The notes beneath the pieces are model-generated. The model made no database searches. It worked only from the letters and a program-made list of their open reading frames with translations, and was not told the origin of the DNA. Below are positions 14,101-42,540 of a DNA stretch of 64,000 bases, in pieces. Position numbers and translations under genes: made by a program. The stretch lies in NCBI GenBank assembly GCA_963978895.1, contig OZ022238.1, forward strand, positions 15,213,154 through 15,277,153. The letters are read 5' to 3'. Source of the stretch: Erpobdella octoculata (Eukaryota > Annelida > Clitellata > Hirudinida > Erpobdellidae). How positions within the stretch are numbered: the stretch's first letter is position 1; every line of letters starts with the position of its first letter.

Positions 14101-16148
14101 AACCCAGTGACCCTCATGCCATTGACCTCGATGGAACTTTCTGTGGAAATACTTGCTTTCGTCGATTTCAACAATAACAGGTTCACCGTTGTTATCGAAG
14201 CCGCCTAGTTCTACCGGATGTTGTACCAGCCAAGTTGTGCACTCTTCATGCATGAAATTGCACCAATCCACAGAACTCTGTCGGCCACTGATGCCTGTTT
14301 CACGCTGCATCAGGAACTGTGGCATGTCTAGGCACCAGCAGTACACCATTACACCATTAAACAATTTGCTCCAAGGACAAGTGGCTCCGCTTGAAAAAAG
14401 AATCTTTCCTCACCGATGTTTTAACACCACAACCAATACATCTCCATTGCCTACCATCGATGCCTTGAGAATAGCGACAATACGTGAATGGACAGTCGCA
14501 CGCTCGACAGAATCTGCTGTTGAAAATCAACCTTCTTCTTGCGCACCATTGCAAAACAACTTCAACGTCACGTAACTCTTTCGACAGCGTAACCAAACTC
14601 CACACTTCCAGACGTATCGCAGCAACTCCCATCACCTCATTAGCAGGAACGATTGTGGTAGCCATCGTGACCTCTAAAACTCAGAATTTCTGCTGCAACG
14701 AATATGGTCGAAACCATAACATAGACAACCAAGTACTTTTATTTGGACATTATTCTACTTTTTTTCTTGGTGTTCTGCTGTTAATTTATTGTTTTTTAAG
14801 TTTTTTTTATTTGTCTTAAGGCATATTGACACATTTAAAATAAAAAAAGACAATTTAGGAAAAGAAATTAAAAATTTAAATTATAGAAATTAAAACTTGA
14901 AAAATAATATTTCATTTTAGAAGTACGAGTTGCATATCTCGCTCCATATCTGAAACAGTTGCTTTAAATGTGACGGTTTTGTCAATATGACTTGAGACAA
15001 ATAAAAAAAAACACATTAAGAACAATAAATTAGCAGCCAAATGCCAAGAAAAAATAAAATAATATCAAAGTTGATTGGTTGTCTTTATTACGGTTTCACC
15101 ATATTTCTTGGAGCAGAAATTCTGAGTTTTAGAGGTCATGATTGGTACCAGAATCGTGTGGAGAACAAGAGGGTGAACGAGAAAGCGACCAGAAAGAGGA
15201 GAGCAAGCGTGAGCGAGAAAGCTATCGAGAGCGGAAAAGTGACCTGAAGCGGGAAAGCGACCGGAAGCGGGAAAGCGACCGGAAGCGGGAAAGCGACGGG
15301 AGCGGGGGAGCGGGGAAGCGACGGGAGCGGGGAAGCGACGGGGAGCGGGGAAGCGACGGGGAGCGAGGAAGCGACGGGGAGCGTGAGTGTAGGCGGGAAG
15401 GGAAACAGGAGCGAGAGAAAAAACTATAGAAAAAGCCCGGGCTAGGCCGGGTACCCCGCTAGTCACGGATAAATTTCCGCTCAGCGCTTTGATTTGTTAA
15501 GATTTAAGATGCATATTAAATAATTAAACAATTATTTTGAACACTTTAACATTTATTTGTTATTTTAATATTGTATTTGTTATTTTATTTCTCTTTACTT
15601 TTCATTCCTTGAATTGTATTATTCCGCGTATCAACATTGCATTTGGATATTTTTGCTTTAAGTCGGTTTTTAGTAAGTTTTTCTGTAAAAAACGTTTTCG
15701 TAGTATGTTCTGATAATGTTCTGAGCTTATTACATTAAACTGTTTTTTAAACCGGGTTTTTATAGAAATCGGCCGATGACGCTATACTAGAACTTTACCC
15801 AAATAAGTATGCCAAACTATATTATTATGAGGTTTTACTTTTACTGCAACAAAAACGGTGCAATAAAAAACGCACAGCATGTTTTGTCATAGAACCGGAT
15901 TTAGCGAATAACTCAAAAAAATCGCACCATTATCAAGTTTAGAAACTATTCAAAAAACATTTTCAATAAAAAGCTATTATTTTGACAAACAAATCTACAT
16001 TACTTACAACAGTGTCGGTACATCTCGTTCTGTACGTGTTTTTTACTGCGTGTCTTATCAAGACCTCCAGATTTCTCCTGGTTATTAACTGGTCGTTTCC
16101 TTCCATTTTCTGTTCACAGTTTGCAGAAAAATCATTAAATTCACTCAT
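508..16148 (-). CDS. MTMR14: myotubularin-related protein 14 (Jumpy/EDTP-type phosphoinositide 3-phosphatase)
   Basis: In this family the enzyme removes the 3-phosphate from PI3P and PI(3,5)P2 and restrains autophagy. Sixteen coding exons (high to low): 16148-16008, 12002-11946, 11701-11619, 10071-9960, 9184-9054, 7901-7785, 7532-7388, 7085-7011, 4201-4138, 3737-3575, 3368-3332, 3208-3144, 3014-2968, 2743-2614, 2289-1906, 661-508. All junctions are GT-AG, phases match, and the total is 634 aa against about 650 in the human protein. The active-site loop HCISGWDR is intact (Cys317, Arg323). Other matching blocks are CGHYP in exon 3, RCRSRFVVPVILF in exon 4, LMVEKKKVKYGM in exon 6 and VTSSEKVDK in exon 7. 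Residues about 400-585 are Ser/Asn/His-rich and look disordered; the C-terminal helix (SERKQKLIAVRNLF) is conserved. The start is the ATG at 16148, since the frame extends upstream only through a TTG. The last acceptor could instead be at 667, adding two residues. Intron 1 holds a Merlin transposon and introns 8 and 9 hold Helitron-like elements. Confidence 0.95.
1253..1372. repeat. short tandem repeat, about 38-39 bp x 3
   Basis: The phrase CATGACTTATGACATCTAGA recurs at about 1254, 1293 and 1331 inside the last intron of MTMR14. The three copies differ by a few bases. Confidence 0.85.
4216..4660 (+). mobile_element. non-autonomous Helitron-like element
   Basis: It begins in a TATATATAAAAATG run, continues with the motif CATTGCTACACCATTCATC and a GC-rich minisatellite of GAGCGGGAAAGCGACC type, and ends in a GC hairpin (CCCCGGGCAACGCC) followed by CTAG then T. 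A hairpin followed by CTRR-T is the Helitron 3' signature. It lies in MTMR14 intron 8. The exact 5' end is blurred by the TA run. Confidence 0.7.
4715..5000 (+). mobile_element. non-autonomous Helitron-like element
   Basis: The 5' end is A|TCTATATCTATATATATAAAGG. The CATTGCTACACCATTC block and the GAGCGGGA minisatellite are the same as in the element at 4216. The 3' end is ATGCCAGGTACCCCGCTAG|T. It is shorter than its neighbour through a reduced minisatellite. Confidence 0.7.
5005..5749 (+). mobile_element. Helitron-like element, second family, with an embedded fragment
   Basis: It starts A|TCTATATATATAAATCTCG and ends TTGCTGGGTCAGCTAG|T. It holds the block CGAAAACGGCTGAACTGAT and two copies of a roughly 130-bp segment (about 5125 and 5250) with GACAGACA runs. 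A piece of the GC minisatellite family (about 5500-5625, ending CCCCGGGCATTC) lies inside, so the unit is a mosaic. Confidence 0.6.
5751..6114 (+). mobile_element. non-autonomous Helitron-like element
   Basis: It starts in TATATATATAAATAAATGTTTG right after the previous CTAG-T, carries a purine-rich minisatellite, and ends GGGCAACGAGAGGTAACCCC then GCTAG|T. It forms a head-to-tail run with the elements at 4715 and 5005. Confidence 0.65.
6375..6431. repeat. (TA)n microsatellite
   Basis: Pure TA run abutting the 3' end of the minus-strand Helitron-like element at 6432. Such runs mark the borders of several of these elements here. Confidence 0.95.
6432..6955 (-). mobile_element. non-autonomous Helitron-like element, minus orientation
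   Basis: On the minus strand it starts in a TATATATAAAAATGAATG region near 6950, carries the CATTCATCCGATCGTAATG block and minisatellite, and ends in CCCCGGGCAACGCCGGGTGC then CCCAGCTAG|T. It is inverted relative to the element at 4216, so intron 8 of MTMR14 contains a potential stem. Confidence 0.7.
8012..8098. repeat. (TA)n microsatellite
   Basis: An uninterrupted TA run of about 87 bp in MTMR14 intron 5, just upstream of exon 6 on the gene strand. Confidence 0.95.
9512..9832. repeat. 19-bp minisatellite
   Basis: Tandem copies of CATCATACCACACATAAAC, roughly 17 units with small changes (ACAACACA variants), in intron 4 of MTMR14. Confidence 0.9.
12485..12630 (+). pseudogene. decayed non-LTR retrotransposon reverse transcriptase fragment
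   Basis: The plus strand reads VQSYLSNRSS, stop, VFIESCKSSDRSLTYGVSQGSILGSLFYVPY. This is the RT motif B region (family consensus GVPQGSVLGPLLF). One stop codon and substitutions show that it is dead. It lies in MTMR14 intron 1, close to the left end of the Merlin relic. Confidence 0.6.
13648..13663 (-). promoter_or_regulatory. histone-type mRNA 3' stem-loop motif
   Basis: The minus strand reads GGCTCTTTTCAGAGCC, a 6-bp stem with the TTTC-type loop, flanked by AAAC and AACAAA. This fits the replication-dependent histone mRNA 3' element. An imperfect second copy (GGCTCTTTTCAGACC) lies upstream at 13671-13685. The perfect copy is 46-47 nt past the inferred transposase stop, a spacing usual for histone mRNAs. 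No histone coding sequence is nearby. Whether it works is unknown. Confidence 0.6.
13710..14665 (-). pseudogene. Merlin transposase pseudogene (ISXO2/IS1016-like DDE)
   Basis: Reading down the minus strand: a zinc-ribbon-like N-terminal part (CRACDCPF and CIGCGVKTS), then VEIDESKYFHRKFHRG, GHWVFVGIERLSGKCFLVEV, HILPGTHIMSDG and VHTQNVENMWMRAKRKL. These carry the catalytic D, D and E of the Merlin/ISXO2 family. The gene is broken. There is a frameshift at about 14362 (LEQIV to LFNGVMVYCW), a stop right after MSDG where the family has Trp, a stop after VIVH, a stop after RAKRKL, and a frameshift before YYRKEDIFANFLVTLSENYPN. That last segment fits the family C-terminus and ends in TAA at 13710-13712. 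Encoded function in life: cut-and-paste transposition with 8-9 bp target duplications. Confidence 0.85.
14851..15799 (-). mobile_element. inverted non-autonomous Merlin derivative joined head-to-head to the transposase copy
   Basis: This stretch matches 56764-57510 in reverse. It ends at 15799 with the same terminal sequence (CGGCCGATGACGCTATACTA then GAACTTTACC). It contains a GC-rich Helitron-like minisatellite insert (about 15140-15462, CTAG at 15459). Together with 14668-14850 it makes an inverted repeat with arms of about 170 bp centred near 14850-14900. Confidence 0.65.
15140..15462 (+). mobile_element. Helitron-like fragment with GC minisatellite
   Basis: An array of AAGCGACCGGAAGCGGG-type units is followed by GCCCGGGCTAGGCCGGGTAC and CCCGCTAG|T. 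It is nested inside the Merlin derivative. The 5' border is not resolved. Confidence 0.6.
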
Positions 16149-16671
16149 TAGACAAAGAAAAAATGCACAAAAGCACCGGGCCAACCAACAACAACAAGCT
16201 CAAGAAAACCGTGCCATTATTTGATTTGTTGTCACACAGTGTTGCTCTTTAATTTTATAGCCATAGATATGTTAATAATAAAATTGTGATATAGATCTTC
16301 GTGTGGATCTACGATTCTGTCTATTTATTTTCCAATGTTCTTTACCTTCTTTATTTTTTCAACTTGTTAATTGTCAATATGAAACAAAAAAACGAAATGT
16401 TAATGTAATTTTCATGTTAATTACAATTGCATCTTAACTCTTGTAATATTTAACTCTTGTAATATTTATAGTTTAAAGTTTGAGGTATATCTAGTTCATA
16501 TTTATTTCGATTACCCTATTCACAATGCGACATTAAAGTTATCAGCAATTTGACGCAATCCTTTTTTGAAATTAATTAGGTTCTAAATCTAATTAGTAGT
16601 TAGCGTTAGTGTTGTGCCAAACTGCCATGCTGAATGCCACCAGGGCAACTATTTTATAACTACCACGCCTT
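16149..16671. other. MTMR14 upstream region
   Basis: AT-rich sequence upstream of the MTMR14 start codon, presumably 5' UTR and promoter. No clear TATA or initiator motif was found. The giant TTAC array begins at its far end. Confidence 0.4.
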
Positions 16672-17176
<505 letters not shown>

Positions 17177-18537
17177 GGGGAGAGTGGTACCAAATGGTCA
17201 CACAATTTTACACTTTTATTCAAATCAATCATACAAAAAAACTATAAGTGATAGAAATAAATTTTTTTCACATAATGAAAGCAAAAACATTCCACTACTG
17301 AAAACGAAAACCGCTCATTAAAACTTTTCATATTATAACAATTTTATAAAAAACGATAAATAACGCAACCTCTTCCAAAATTTCTGGCTGGCCATTCAGT
17401 ACAACCTGGTAGTATTGAATGGACACCCCCAAGTACTCAATGGCCACTCATGCAATTTTTATTATAGAAGACACAATTCTCAACAAATGGTAAGCCAAAA
17501 TATTTTATTTCACAGAAAAATCTTTATTAATGTTAATTAAAAAAAAAAAAAATTTGTCATTTCATAAAGGCTGGCACCCAGTCTTTTCCAGCTTGCTTAT
17601 TCTTCACCCAAGGGCTTTCTACACTTTTCCTAGAATGAGGTAGCCTCTTCTTTAGTCTGATAGCAAATTCATATGCCAGTGAACGGAGCTTAAGTGTACT
17701 CAACCCATAACCCATTTTTGAGGCATGTATTAAATACTCTTTCAACTGAAGCTCTTCTTTTGAACTGAAAACTCTCATCGATGATTGAGAATAAGCCTTA
17801 CTTTCAAAACTATCTCCTCTGCGAATTGCATCCAGTCTACGCCTCAGTGATGTTCTACTCACTTGGTGCTTCTCTGCTGCAGATTTAACTGGCAAGCAAG
17901 CTTTCAAAACATCTTCTACTGCTCTTTCCATGTTTTTTGGGACCATCCCCCCTTCACAGCTGTAGATAGTCTGTTTCTCATTCTGAAACATAACCATAAC
18001 AACATTAAGTAGTGATTAATATGTATATGTCTTTAATATATTAAACAATTTCATTGTATTACATTAACATTTTGATCAATAATGAACCTAAACACATTTA
18101 TGAAAATTTAAACATTCAGCAATACTGAATAACTATGGTCATTCAGTACGACCTTACAGTGGCCATTTAGTACGAACCGAGATGTACGAGCATTTTAGTC
18201 TGCTACGAGCAAAATAATAATTTTTGACATCCAAACTTTAGATTAAAATATTAATCAAACATATCTTTATTTACCAAAAAAATCTTACAAAATATAAACT
18301 TAAATATTTGATAAGAATAGAATAGTTCTGACCTGACTCGTTTTCACTTTTTCGTGCGAAAAAACAAAAAGCTCTATAAATGCTGAACGAAATACACGAG
18401 AGACAAAAGAACAACACTGAACAAAGAGTTCATATATATACGCATTTTAAAAAAGAGATGGGCGTAAAAAATAATTTAACAAATGAGAAAATCTCAGTGG
18501 CCGTTTTGTACAGTGGCTATTCAGTCCGGTTCTCCCC
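17177..18537 (-). mobile_element. pogo-like (Tc1/mariner superfamily) element inserted in the TTAC array
   Basis: Both ends read GGGGAGA inward (left GGGGAGAGTGG, right end TTCTCCCC), and each end abuts TA (17175-17176 and 18538-18539), the target duplication expected for this superfamily. Subterminal repeats resembling GGCCATTCAGTACAACC occur at 17390-17406, 18138-18155, 18161-18178 and 18499-18530. The only coding part is an N-terminal transposase segment, so this is an internally deleted, non-autonomous copy. TTAC repeats continue on both sides. Confidence 0.75.
17557..17997 (-). pseudogene. N-terminal DNA-binding part of a pogo/CENP-B-like transposase
   Basis: A 146-aa open frame. Residues about 20-62 (NMERAVEDVLKACLPVKSAA then EKHQVSRTSLRRRL) form a psq-type helix-turn-helix. 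Residues about 90-145 (YGLSTLKLRSLAYEFAI, then KQAGKDWVPAFMK) match the second, Tc5/CENP-B type HTH seen in pogo and jerky-like transposases. The frame stops where the DDE catalytic domain should begin, and no DDE segment follows inside the element. It could still make a DNA-binding peptide able to bind the element's subterminal repeats. Confidence 0.75.
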
Positions 18538-19942
<1,405 letters not shown>

Positions 19943-20225
19943 AACCAAAAAGAGGGTCACAAATGACAACTAACACAAATTGGTGAACGAAAACATTAAA
20001 GTGATCAGCATTTGTTGGGAATGGCAAAATGGTTTAACTACCATGCTAAGAAAAACACAACAGACATCTTGTTCCTATGCAGCTTAATGATGAACATGAG
20101 TGGAAAGTTAGGCAAAATCATGATTACCTGCGAATTACTATCGAAAGTTTAGTATTCGCTACTCCGCAAAACATTGTTCAAAGGGGTCAGAAATGAATTG
20201 GGGTAGACACAAATTGGTGACAGGT
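19943..20225. other. unassigned sequence
   Basis: It contains two similar phrases (GGGTCACAAATGACAACTAA and GGGGTCAGAAATGAATTGGG, each followed by ACACAAATTGGTGA), perhaps remains of another inserted element. No gene is seen. Confidence 0.4.
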
Positions 20226-21360
20226 AATCAGTACATACAGTGGGCATAGATAAAATATATATAATTCAATTAAATTATCAGAAACTGCTTCAAATCGGCA
20301 TCGGAAACGCAGGACTTAAAACGACTATGAGTTGTGGAGTTAACAATATGCGGAGCTAAGGAGTTCCAAGGTTTCACGACCCGGCTGGTGAAGAAATGGA
20401 GCCTGTGAGTGGTGGAGCATTTTTCTTGGCGTAGACGAAGGGTGTGACCCCGAGTGTGAGGAAATTTAGAGATGATGCAGCGAGTGAAACTGTATAGTAA
20501 TTTGTGACAAAGGCACAAATCGTGGATAAGTCGTCGATGTTCCAGTGTCTTTAAACCAAGTTTTTGAAGTCTTATCATATAAGGTAGAGTTCGTAATCCT
20601 GATATGGCCCTTGTGAAAAATCTTTGAACTCACTCAATCTTTGTTATAAACTGCTTGTTATGTGGGCTCCAGAACGGAGAACAATATTCAAGAATTGGAC
20701 AAACATATGTGCAATACGCTTTGGTCAATATTCGCTTGTCCCTTGAACGAAAGCATTTGAGGATTAGGCGTGTTCTAACAAAGGCCTTGTGAATGATTTG
20801 GTTGATATGGGCTTTAAAGTTGAATTCACTGTCGACGATGACACCTAGGTCGCGTACATTGTCTGTGGAGGATATGGGTCGTGAGCAGATTGAGTATTTG
20901 TTGAGCATAATGCTGCTCCTCGTTGTTTTGATGGAAGCTTGGAGGCATTTGTCTGGGGCCATTTTTTGCTCCATAACACTAACTTGTCAATAGCAGTTTA
21001 AAGGGAAGAACTGTGAGAGGATGATGATGATGAGTAAAGCTTGATATCGTCTGCGAATAGTTTTTATTTTACAGAGTTGTCTATAAATGCGTCTACAACA
21101 TCGTTTATATAAACAAGGAAAAGCGTAGGCCCAAGCACACTCCTTTGGGGTACACCACTTGTCACATCTCTACTGTGGGATAATTGGCCATTCACTTTGA
21201 CAGCTCCAACCTGGTTTGCCAAAAACCTCATTATCCACAAGAACAGGTTGCCCGAAATTCCGTAAGCTTGAAGTTTTGTCAGTAATTTAGGGTGGGGCAC
21301 TGAATAAAAGCTTTTTTGAAATCGAAGTATATAATATCAGTACCCTGATGGTCAATAGAC
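20226..21360 (-). mobile_element. 5'-truncated non-LTR retrotransposon (CR1/Jockey-like), 3' part of ORF2
   Basis: On the minus strand the reverse transcriptase blocks appear in order: FDFKKAF (motif A), LLTKLQAYGISGNLFLWI, DVTSGVPQRSVLGP (motif B, with Gln-Arg for Gln-Gly), FADDIKLYSS (motif C), RDLGVIVDSEFNFKAHI, and the C-terminal LEYCSPFWSP and FFTSRVVKPWNSLAPHIVNS, ending in TAA at 20270. At least three frame changes (about 21300, 21050 and 20620) and 5' truncation mark it as dead. A different interspersed repeat abuts its 5' end. Confidence 0.85.
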
Positions 21361-21556
21361 AATAATATCACAAATAATTATTTAATTAAATTTTGTCCAA
21401 TCGATTCGAAAATTTGATAGAATGCATTGTTAATCAGTTCGGAGGTATGTTTACATTTTTAAGTCTCTAGCTCATCGGGAAGTTAGTTTTAAATCGATTG
21501 CAAATTTTGACTACAGATCGACAGACAGAGAAGTCAAGTTAAGTAGAAGTGTGTAA
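21361..21556 (-). repeat. interspersed repeat, family A
   Basis: This segment matches 26087-26292 (inverted) and 43313-43516 (same orientation). Landmarks are TTTACTTAACTTGACTTCTC, a GTCTGTCTGT run, AACTAACTTCCCGATAAGCT and TGTCCAATCGAT. It has no coding capacity. Confidence 0.85.
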
Positions 21557-23149
21557 AAAGAAAAAAACAAAACGGAGCTCTTAAAACAAAGAGTAAAAAT
21601 CAAAGAGGCTAAACAGATAATTAACAAAAAAAACTTAAATTTTTTCGTTTTGTTAGTTCCAAAATCTTCTCTAAAATGTTTAATTAATTTTCACATCTTC
21701 TCTAAGTTAAAGAAAAAAAATTAGAAAATCATCAGCTTAATCCAAACTGTCAGACTAAGAACTTTGTTCTTTCTATAGAGACAGCATTCGGCAAGTTGGA
21801 CATTCATCAACTTCTAGGACATTCTCTTGATCTCTTGCACACATTTTCTTGCTTAGTTTGTGTGTGCATTTTTAGGTTGTAAAATAATTTATATTGTCAA
21901 CGAAAAACCCGAAAAACCTTGGTTTGTTGATTTTTGTCATCTTTTAAAACAGCTCTTTAAGCGTTTAATCCGCAGACTTTTTATTTCATTTAATTTTTTT
22001 TGAAGAGAAACTCCATAAACGTGGTTCCATAAAACTAACTTCTTTGTTAAGAAAAAAAAAATTCATTATGTTCTTCTGCAACCAGCAAGGGATTACTATA
22101 TACAGTGTCGCCAGTCGCCACAAACAAAAGAACTTATAATTATAATAGGATGCCGAATGCTGTTTGAAAAGGAATTCACAATACATAAAATCATTTTAAA
22201 ACTACCAATTTAAAAGGAAAACTTAGAAGAGTAATATTTTTAAACCCATTATATTAATTTCTCCACCGGTCTTGCTTGCTTACTCGCTTGTTTGCTTGCT
22301 CAAGGACTCCTTAATAATAACCATGGATATCTTGATATAACAAGATATCCATGTTCGTAACAATGCATCTACATAATTAATTTCCTGTCTGTATGTATGT
22401 ACTATGCTAGCAATTTCACATAACGCGGCGGCCGCAGTGGTTAGCATGTGTGTAATAAAGGTTATTACGAAATTGTACACTGTCAGTCCTAAAGTTTGTA
22501 TAATAATAGTATAAAAAATGTTCCTAATTTAATATCTAACAGTTTGATAAAAAAAAAACCAATAAAAAACCGTCATTTTTGAAGGGGCACTTCTAGTTCT
22601 ATTGAAATTTGAGAAATTTTTGAGAGAAAACAATTTAATCAAAAATAATAATTATCTTTATTTTAAAATAAAAAACAAATTAAAGACATTTATGTATATA
22701 GAGGTTTACATCAATAAATTCAAAAACATTCGTTTAAAATATTTTTTGCAACAAATTAAAAGCCGGAAAATTCTGAAATATAAAAAATTTGAGAAAAAAA
22801 CTGTTTTACGGCTCACATGTTTTCTTAGATTTTTGTCGTTTAAATGAATTTCTGAATTGAACAAGTTTTTTCTGGTCCTATCCTATCATTATCTAACTCT
22901 TTCTAGCTATAATAATGTCTGTAACGATTGTATTGCAATACTCTATCAAAAAATAGTTTTAGTATAGTGTAAAGCAAAACGCTTTTTCGATAAATAGGAT
23001 AAATTTCAAAAAAGTGTATTGCAATACTCTATCACAAAATGGTTCCACGATACTCTATCCAAAAATTATTTTCTAACTAGACAATATCATATCCCCGTCT
23101 AGTGACATGTGAAATTTTTAAATGTTAATTACTTTTATTTTTTATCTTA
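21557..23149. other. AT-rich intergenic sequence without a recognised gene
   Basis: It contains a hairpin at about 22321-22353 (CATGGATATCTTG, then its complement after a short loop), a GCGGCCGC octamer near 22427, and two copies of a TATTGCAATACTCTATCA phrase (about 22932 and 23017). No convincing exon was found. Confidence 0.5.
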
Positions 23150-23240
23150 CTAGCGGGGTTTTTAGAGGTTTTTCTATTGTTTTTCTCTCTCGCTCCCGTT
23201 TCCTTTCCCGCTTGTTCTCCCGCACCCGTTCGCTTTCTCT
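23150..23240 (-). mobile_element. Helitron-like 3' end fragment
   Basis: On the minus strand GC-minisatellite remains are followed by AACCCCGCTAG|T. Only the terminal 90 bp are left, upstream of ALAD. Confidence 0.55.
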
Positions 23241-23575
23241 CGAAAAATGTTGTTAATTTTTTTTCAATAAATGAAAAGCCGGCAAATCCTAAAATAAAAG
23301 GGTTTTGTGAAAAAACCTGATTTTTTACAGCTTACTTGTTTTTCTTTGATCTGTTTCTTTTGTATAAATTAAATTTTTAACGTTGTTTTAATTAATTTAT
23401 TTATGTACGATTTTTGGAACACCATTTTGTGCATAAAAAACTTTTGCTCTATATAAATTGTTCCAAGCCGAGAAACCAATTGGCATGAGTTATATATGCA
23501 ACTATAAAAGGCAGTGGCCGCCCACTTAAAAGAGTATTTTGCTTGTTCAGCTTCACGGCATATAATTTTTGTAAC

Positions 23576-30024
<6,449 letters not shown>

Positions 30025-30741
30025 TGAAGTCAGTCGACGTTTCAGCAGACATCAAACCTAATATTCATTATATACTTTGTTTATGCGTTTTAAATTTAGC
30101 ACTTGTGTTTTTATAATAGCGATAAATTTGCGTAAATTCTACATCTTTGACTAATTTATTTAACGTTTTTACTTTTAATTTCAAGCGTAATGATGAAACT
30201 TAATATCGTTCAGCCGTTTCAGAGTTTATCTAATATAGAAACCACCTTTAAACGTTCTCTAGATTGAAACTCAATGACACTGATTAACCTTTTTCTAGGA
30301 CATTTTTAGTACATTTTTGGTACTAGTAGTAAACGCAATAGCATCTCGACAAAGGATAATCAACACTCTCAGTCGCATAAAGTTTTCAATTCATTTTAAA
30401 GTTAACATGTTAATGACCCTTGTTTAATAATTTTATTTATTTTATGAATAGATATATTGAGCATTAAATGAACTCAAAAAATCAATTTCTAAAACAAACC
30501 ATTTCTTAATTTTATTTTTGTACTGTAATAGCATATCATTAAAAACCAAAATGTAATATCTTCACAAATAGAGTTTGTATTTTTCTCAGACAAAGACTTC
30601 CACAACTTTACAGAAAAAACATGAAAGAATAACTAACATTTATAAAGAATTAAAAAAACATTAATAATAATAAAAATAATAACGTTGCTGTCTAGTTTCA
30701 TGTTTTAAGAATAAAAACTGTTATAAAATGTGATAAGACAG
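30025..30741. other. convergent 3' region between ALAD and the methyltransferase
   Basis: AT-rich. Minus-strand AATAAA signals (TTTATT at about 30434 and 30508) could serve the methyltransferase, and AATAAA-like plus-strand words occur near 30640. If used, the two 3' UTRs would overlap. Confidence 0.4.
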
Positions 30742-41288
<10,547 letters not shown>

Positions 41289-42166
41289 GGTATTGATGTA
41301 GTATTGATATAGCGAGAATTCCAAAAAATACAGAAACGATGTATACCTCAGATACCGTGGATAGCTTCCCGTGTTCTCGAGTAGCTGCGGCTTCTGCAAT
41401 TATTCGGCCTACCTCTGGGCTTCATAAAGAGAAATTGCAAAAAAATGCAATCACACAATCTAAGCTCTACTGCCTATCTTTATTTATATGCGCGGATAAC
41501 AATCGTCCGTTAGTGCCACGTAGCAACGTGTGACGGTTTTACAGTTGTGACCGAAAACCGATTCACCATGGTTATGAATAGGTTTGATTCAATGTATAAA
41601 ACAAACTTTTTTAGTTTTTTTTAATTATTTTTTGGCTAGCGTTTAAGTTTTTTAACGAATGAACGTAAAAGTTATTTTAATTTAAGAAAATTTAAGATTT
41701 AAGAACAAAACGACCTTTAAAAAAATTTTAGTTTGCCACACGCCACCACAAAATTAAATTGTTTTACAAAAATGTAAGCAATTGTATTTCTACTAAACAG
41801 TGATTTGAATAAAAAAACCGTTTGAAACCTGAATCGAATCTTTCTCTTTTAGTAAATCGGCCATCACTACAGTTCAAAGTACAACGTGATCGCGCAAGGT
41901 GGTTCGATGGCATGTGGGTTGCTAGCGAACTAATGGATTGAAATGAATTAATATCAGCCATTAAACCCAACCCGGACACTCTAACTGTTGTGACATAAAT
42001 TGTGGTAAGACTTGTATATTATCTGAGCTGAGTTCTTAATTTTTGTTGTATCAATTGTTTAGGTATTATGAGTTTCAGCGAAAGTACCAAGTATTAGCCT
42101 AGAGTCTTATTATAATTGTTTTCAAGGTTTTCAAGCCGTTGCCAGTTTACTATTTTTTGTAGAATC
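41289..42166. other. intergenic sequence upstream of the methyltransferase
   Basis: Presumed promoter and 5' UTR of the minus-strand gene, then AT-rich sequence with no recognised gene. Confidence 0.4.
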
Positions 42167-42345
42167 CAGTAGCGGATATACGGAGCAGGGAGGGCCATGG
42201 CCTCCCCTGGATTTCAAAATTTATTTTTTTGAGATACTAAAAAAGGTTTTTCTGAAGGGTACCCACATAAATGCGGTTTGATGAGTACAAGAAAAAACAA
42301 GTGATCATCGAAAATACATTTAAAAAAATTCTCACTTTTTATTAC
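42167..42345. repeat. possible hAT-like element end
   Basis: CAGTAGCGGATATACGGAGC is followed by AGGGAGGGCCATGGCCTCCC. Ends of the CAGTRGCGGAT type are common in hAT elements. No opposite end or target duplication was found. Confidence 0.3.
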
Positions 42346-42348
42346 AAC

Positions 42349-42540
42349 CGACGACTAATTAAAGCTTAAAAAATATAGTAAACAGGTGAACCATAAAAAA
42401 TTGTTTTGTCAAAATACTTGTAGTTTGTTGATATAGCTTATCAACCGACTAATTAAAGCTTAAAAAATATATTAAACAGGTGAACCATAAAAAATTGTTT
42501 TTTTAAAAATACTTGTAGTTTGTTGATATAGCTTATATAC
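42349..42540. repeat. 94-bp tandem duplication
   Basis: The segment with AAAGCTTAAAAAATATA, AACAGGTGAACCATAAAAAA and TTGTTGATATAGCTTAT occurs at about 42361 and again at about 42455. Confidence 0.9.

Larger units (their letters stand above)
13020..14850 (-). mobile_element. Merlin-superfamily DNA transposon relic (transposase-bearing copy)
   Basis: The unit holds a minus-strand transposase pseudogene (13710-14665). Its 3' arm (13060-13270) and 5' leader (14668-14850) match the two sides of the short inverted-repeat element at 56764-57748. The shared phrases are CGGAATAATACAATTCAAGG and CTCAGAATTTCTGCT. The coding start sequence AGGTCACGATGGCTACCACA is still recognisable in the short copies as AGGTCATGATTGGTACCAGA, so those are deletion derivatives of this element. 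The left terminal repeat was not found; the right side is interrupted by an inverted derivative. Confidence 0.65.

Noticed and set aside
13864..14575. Plus-strand frames of 114 and 140 codons
   Set aside because: Shadows of the minus-strand Merlin transposase, which has recognisable DDE motifs.
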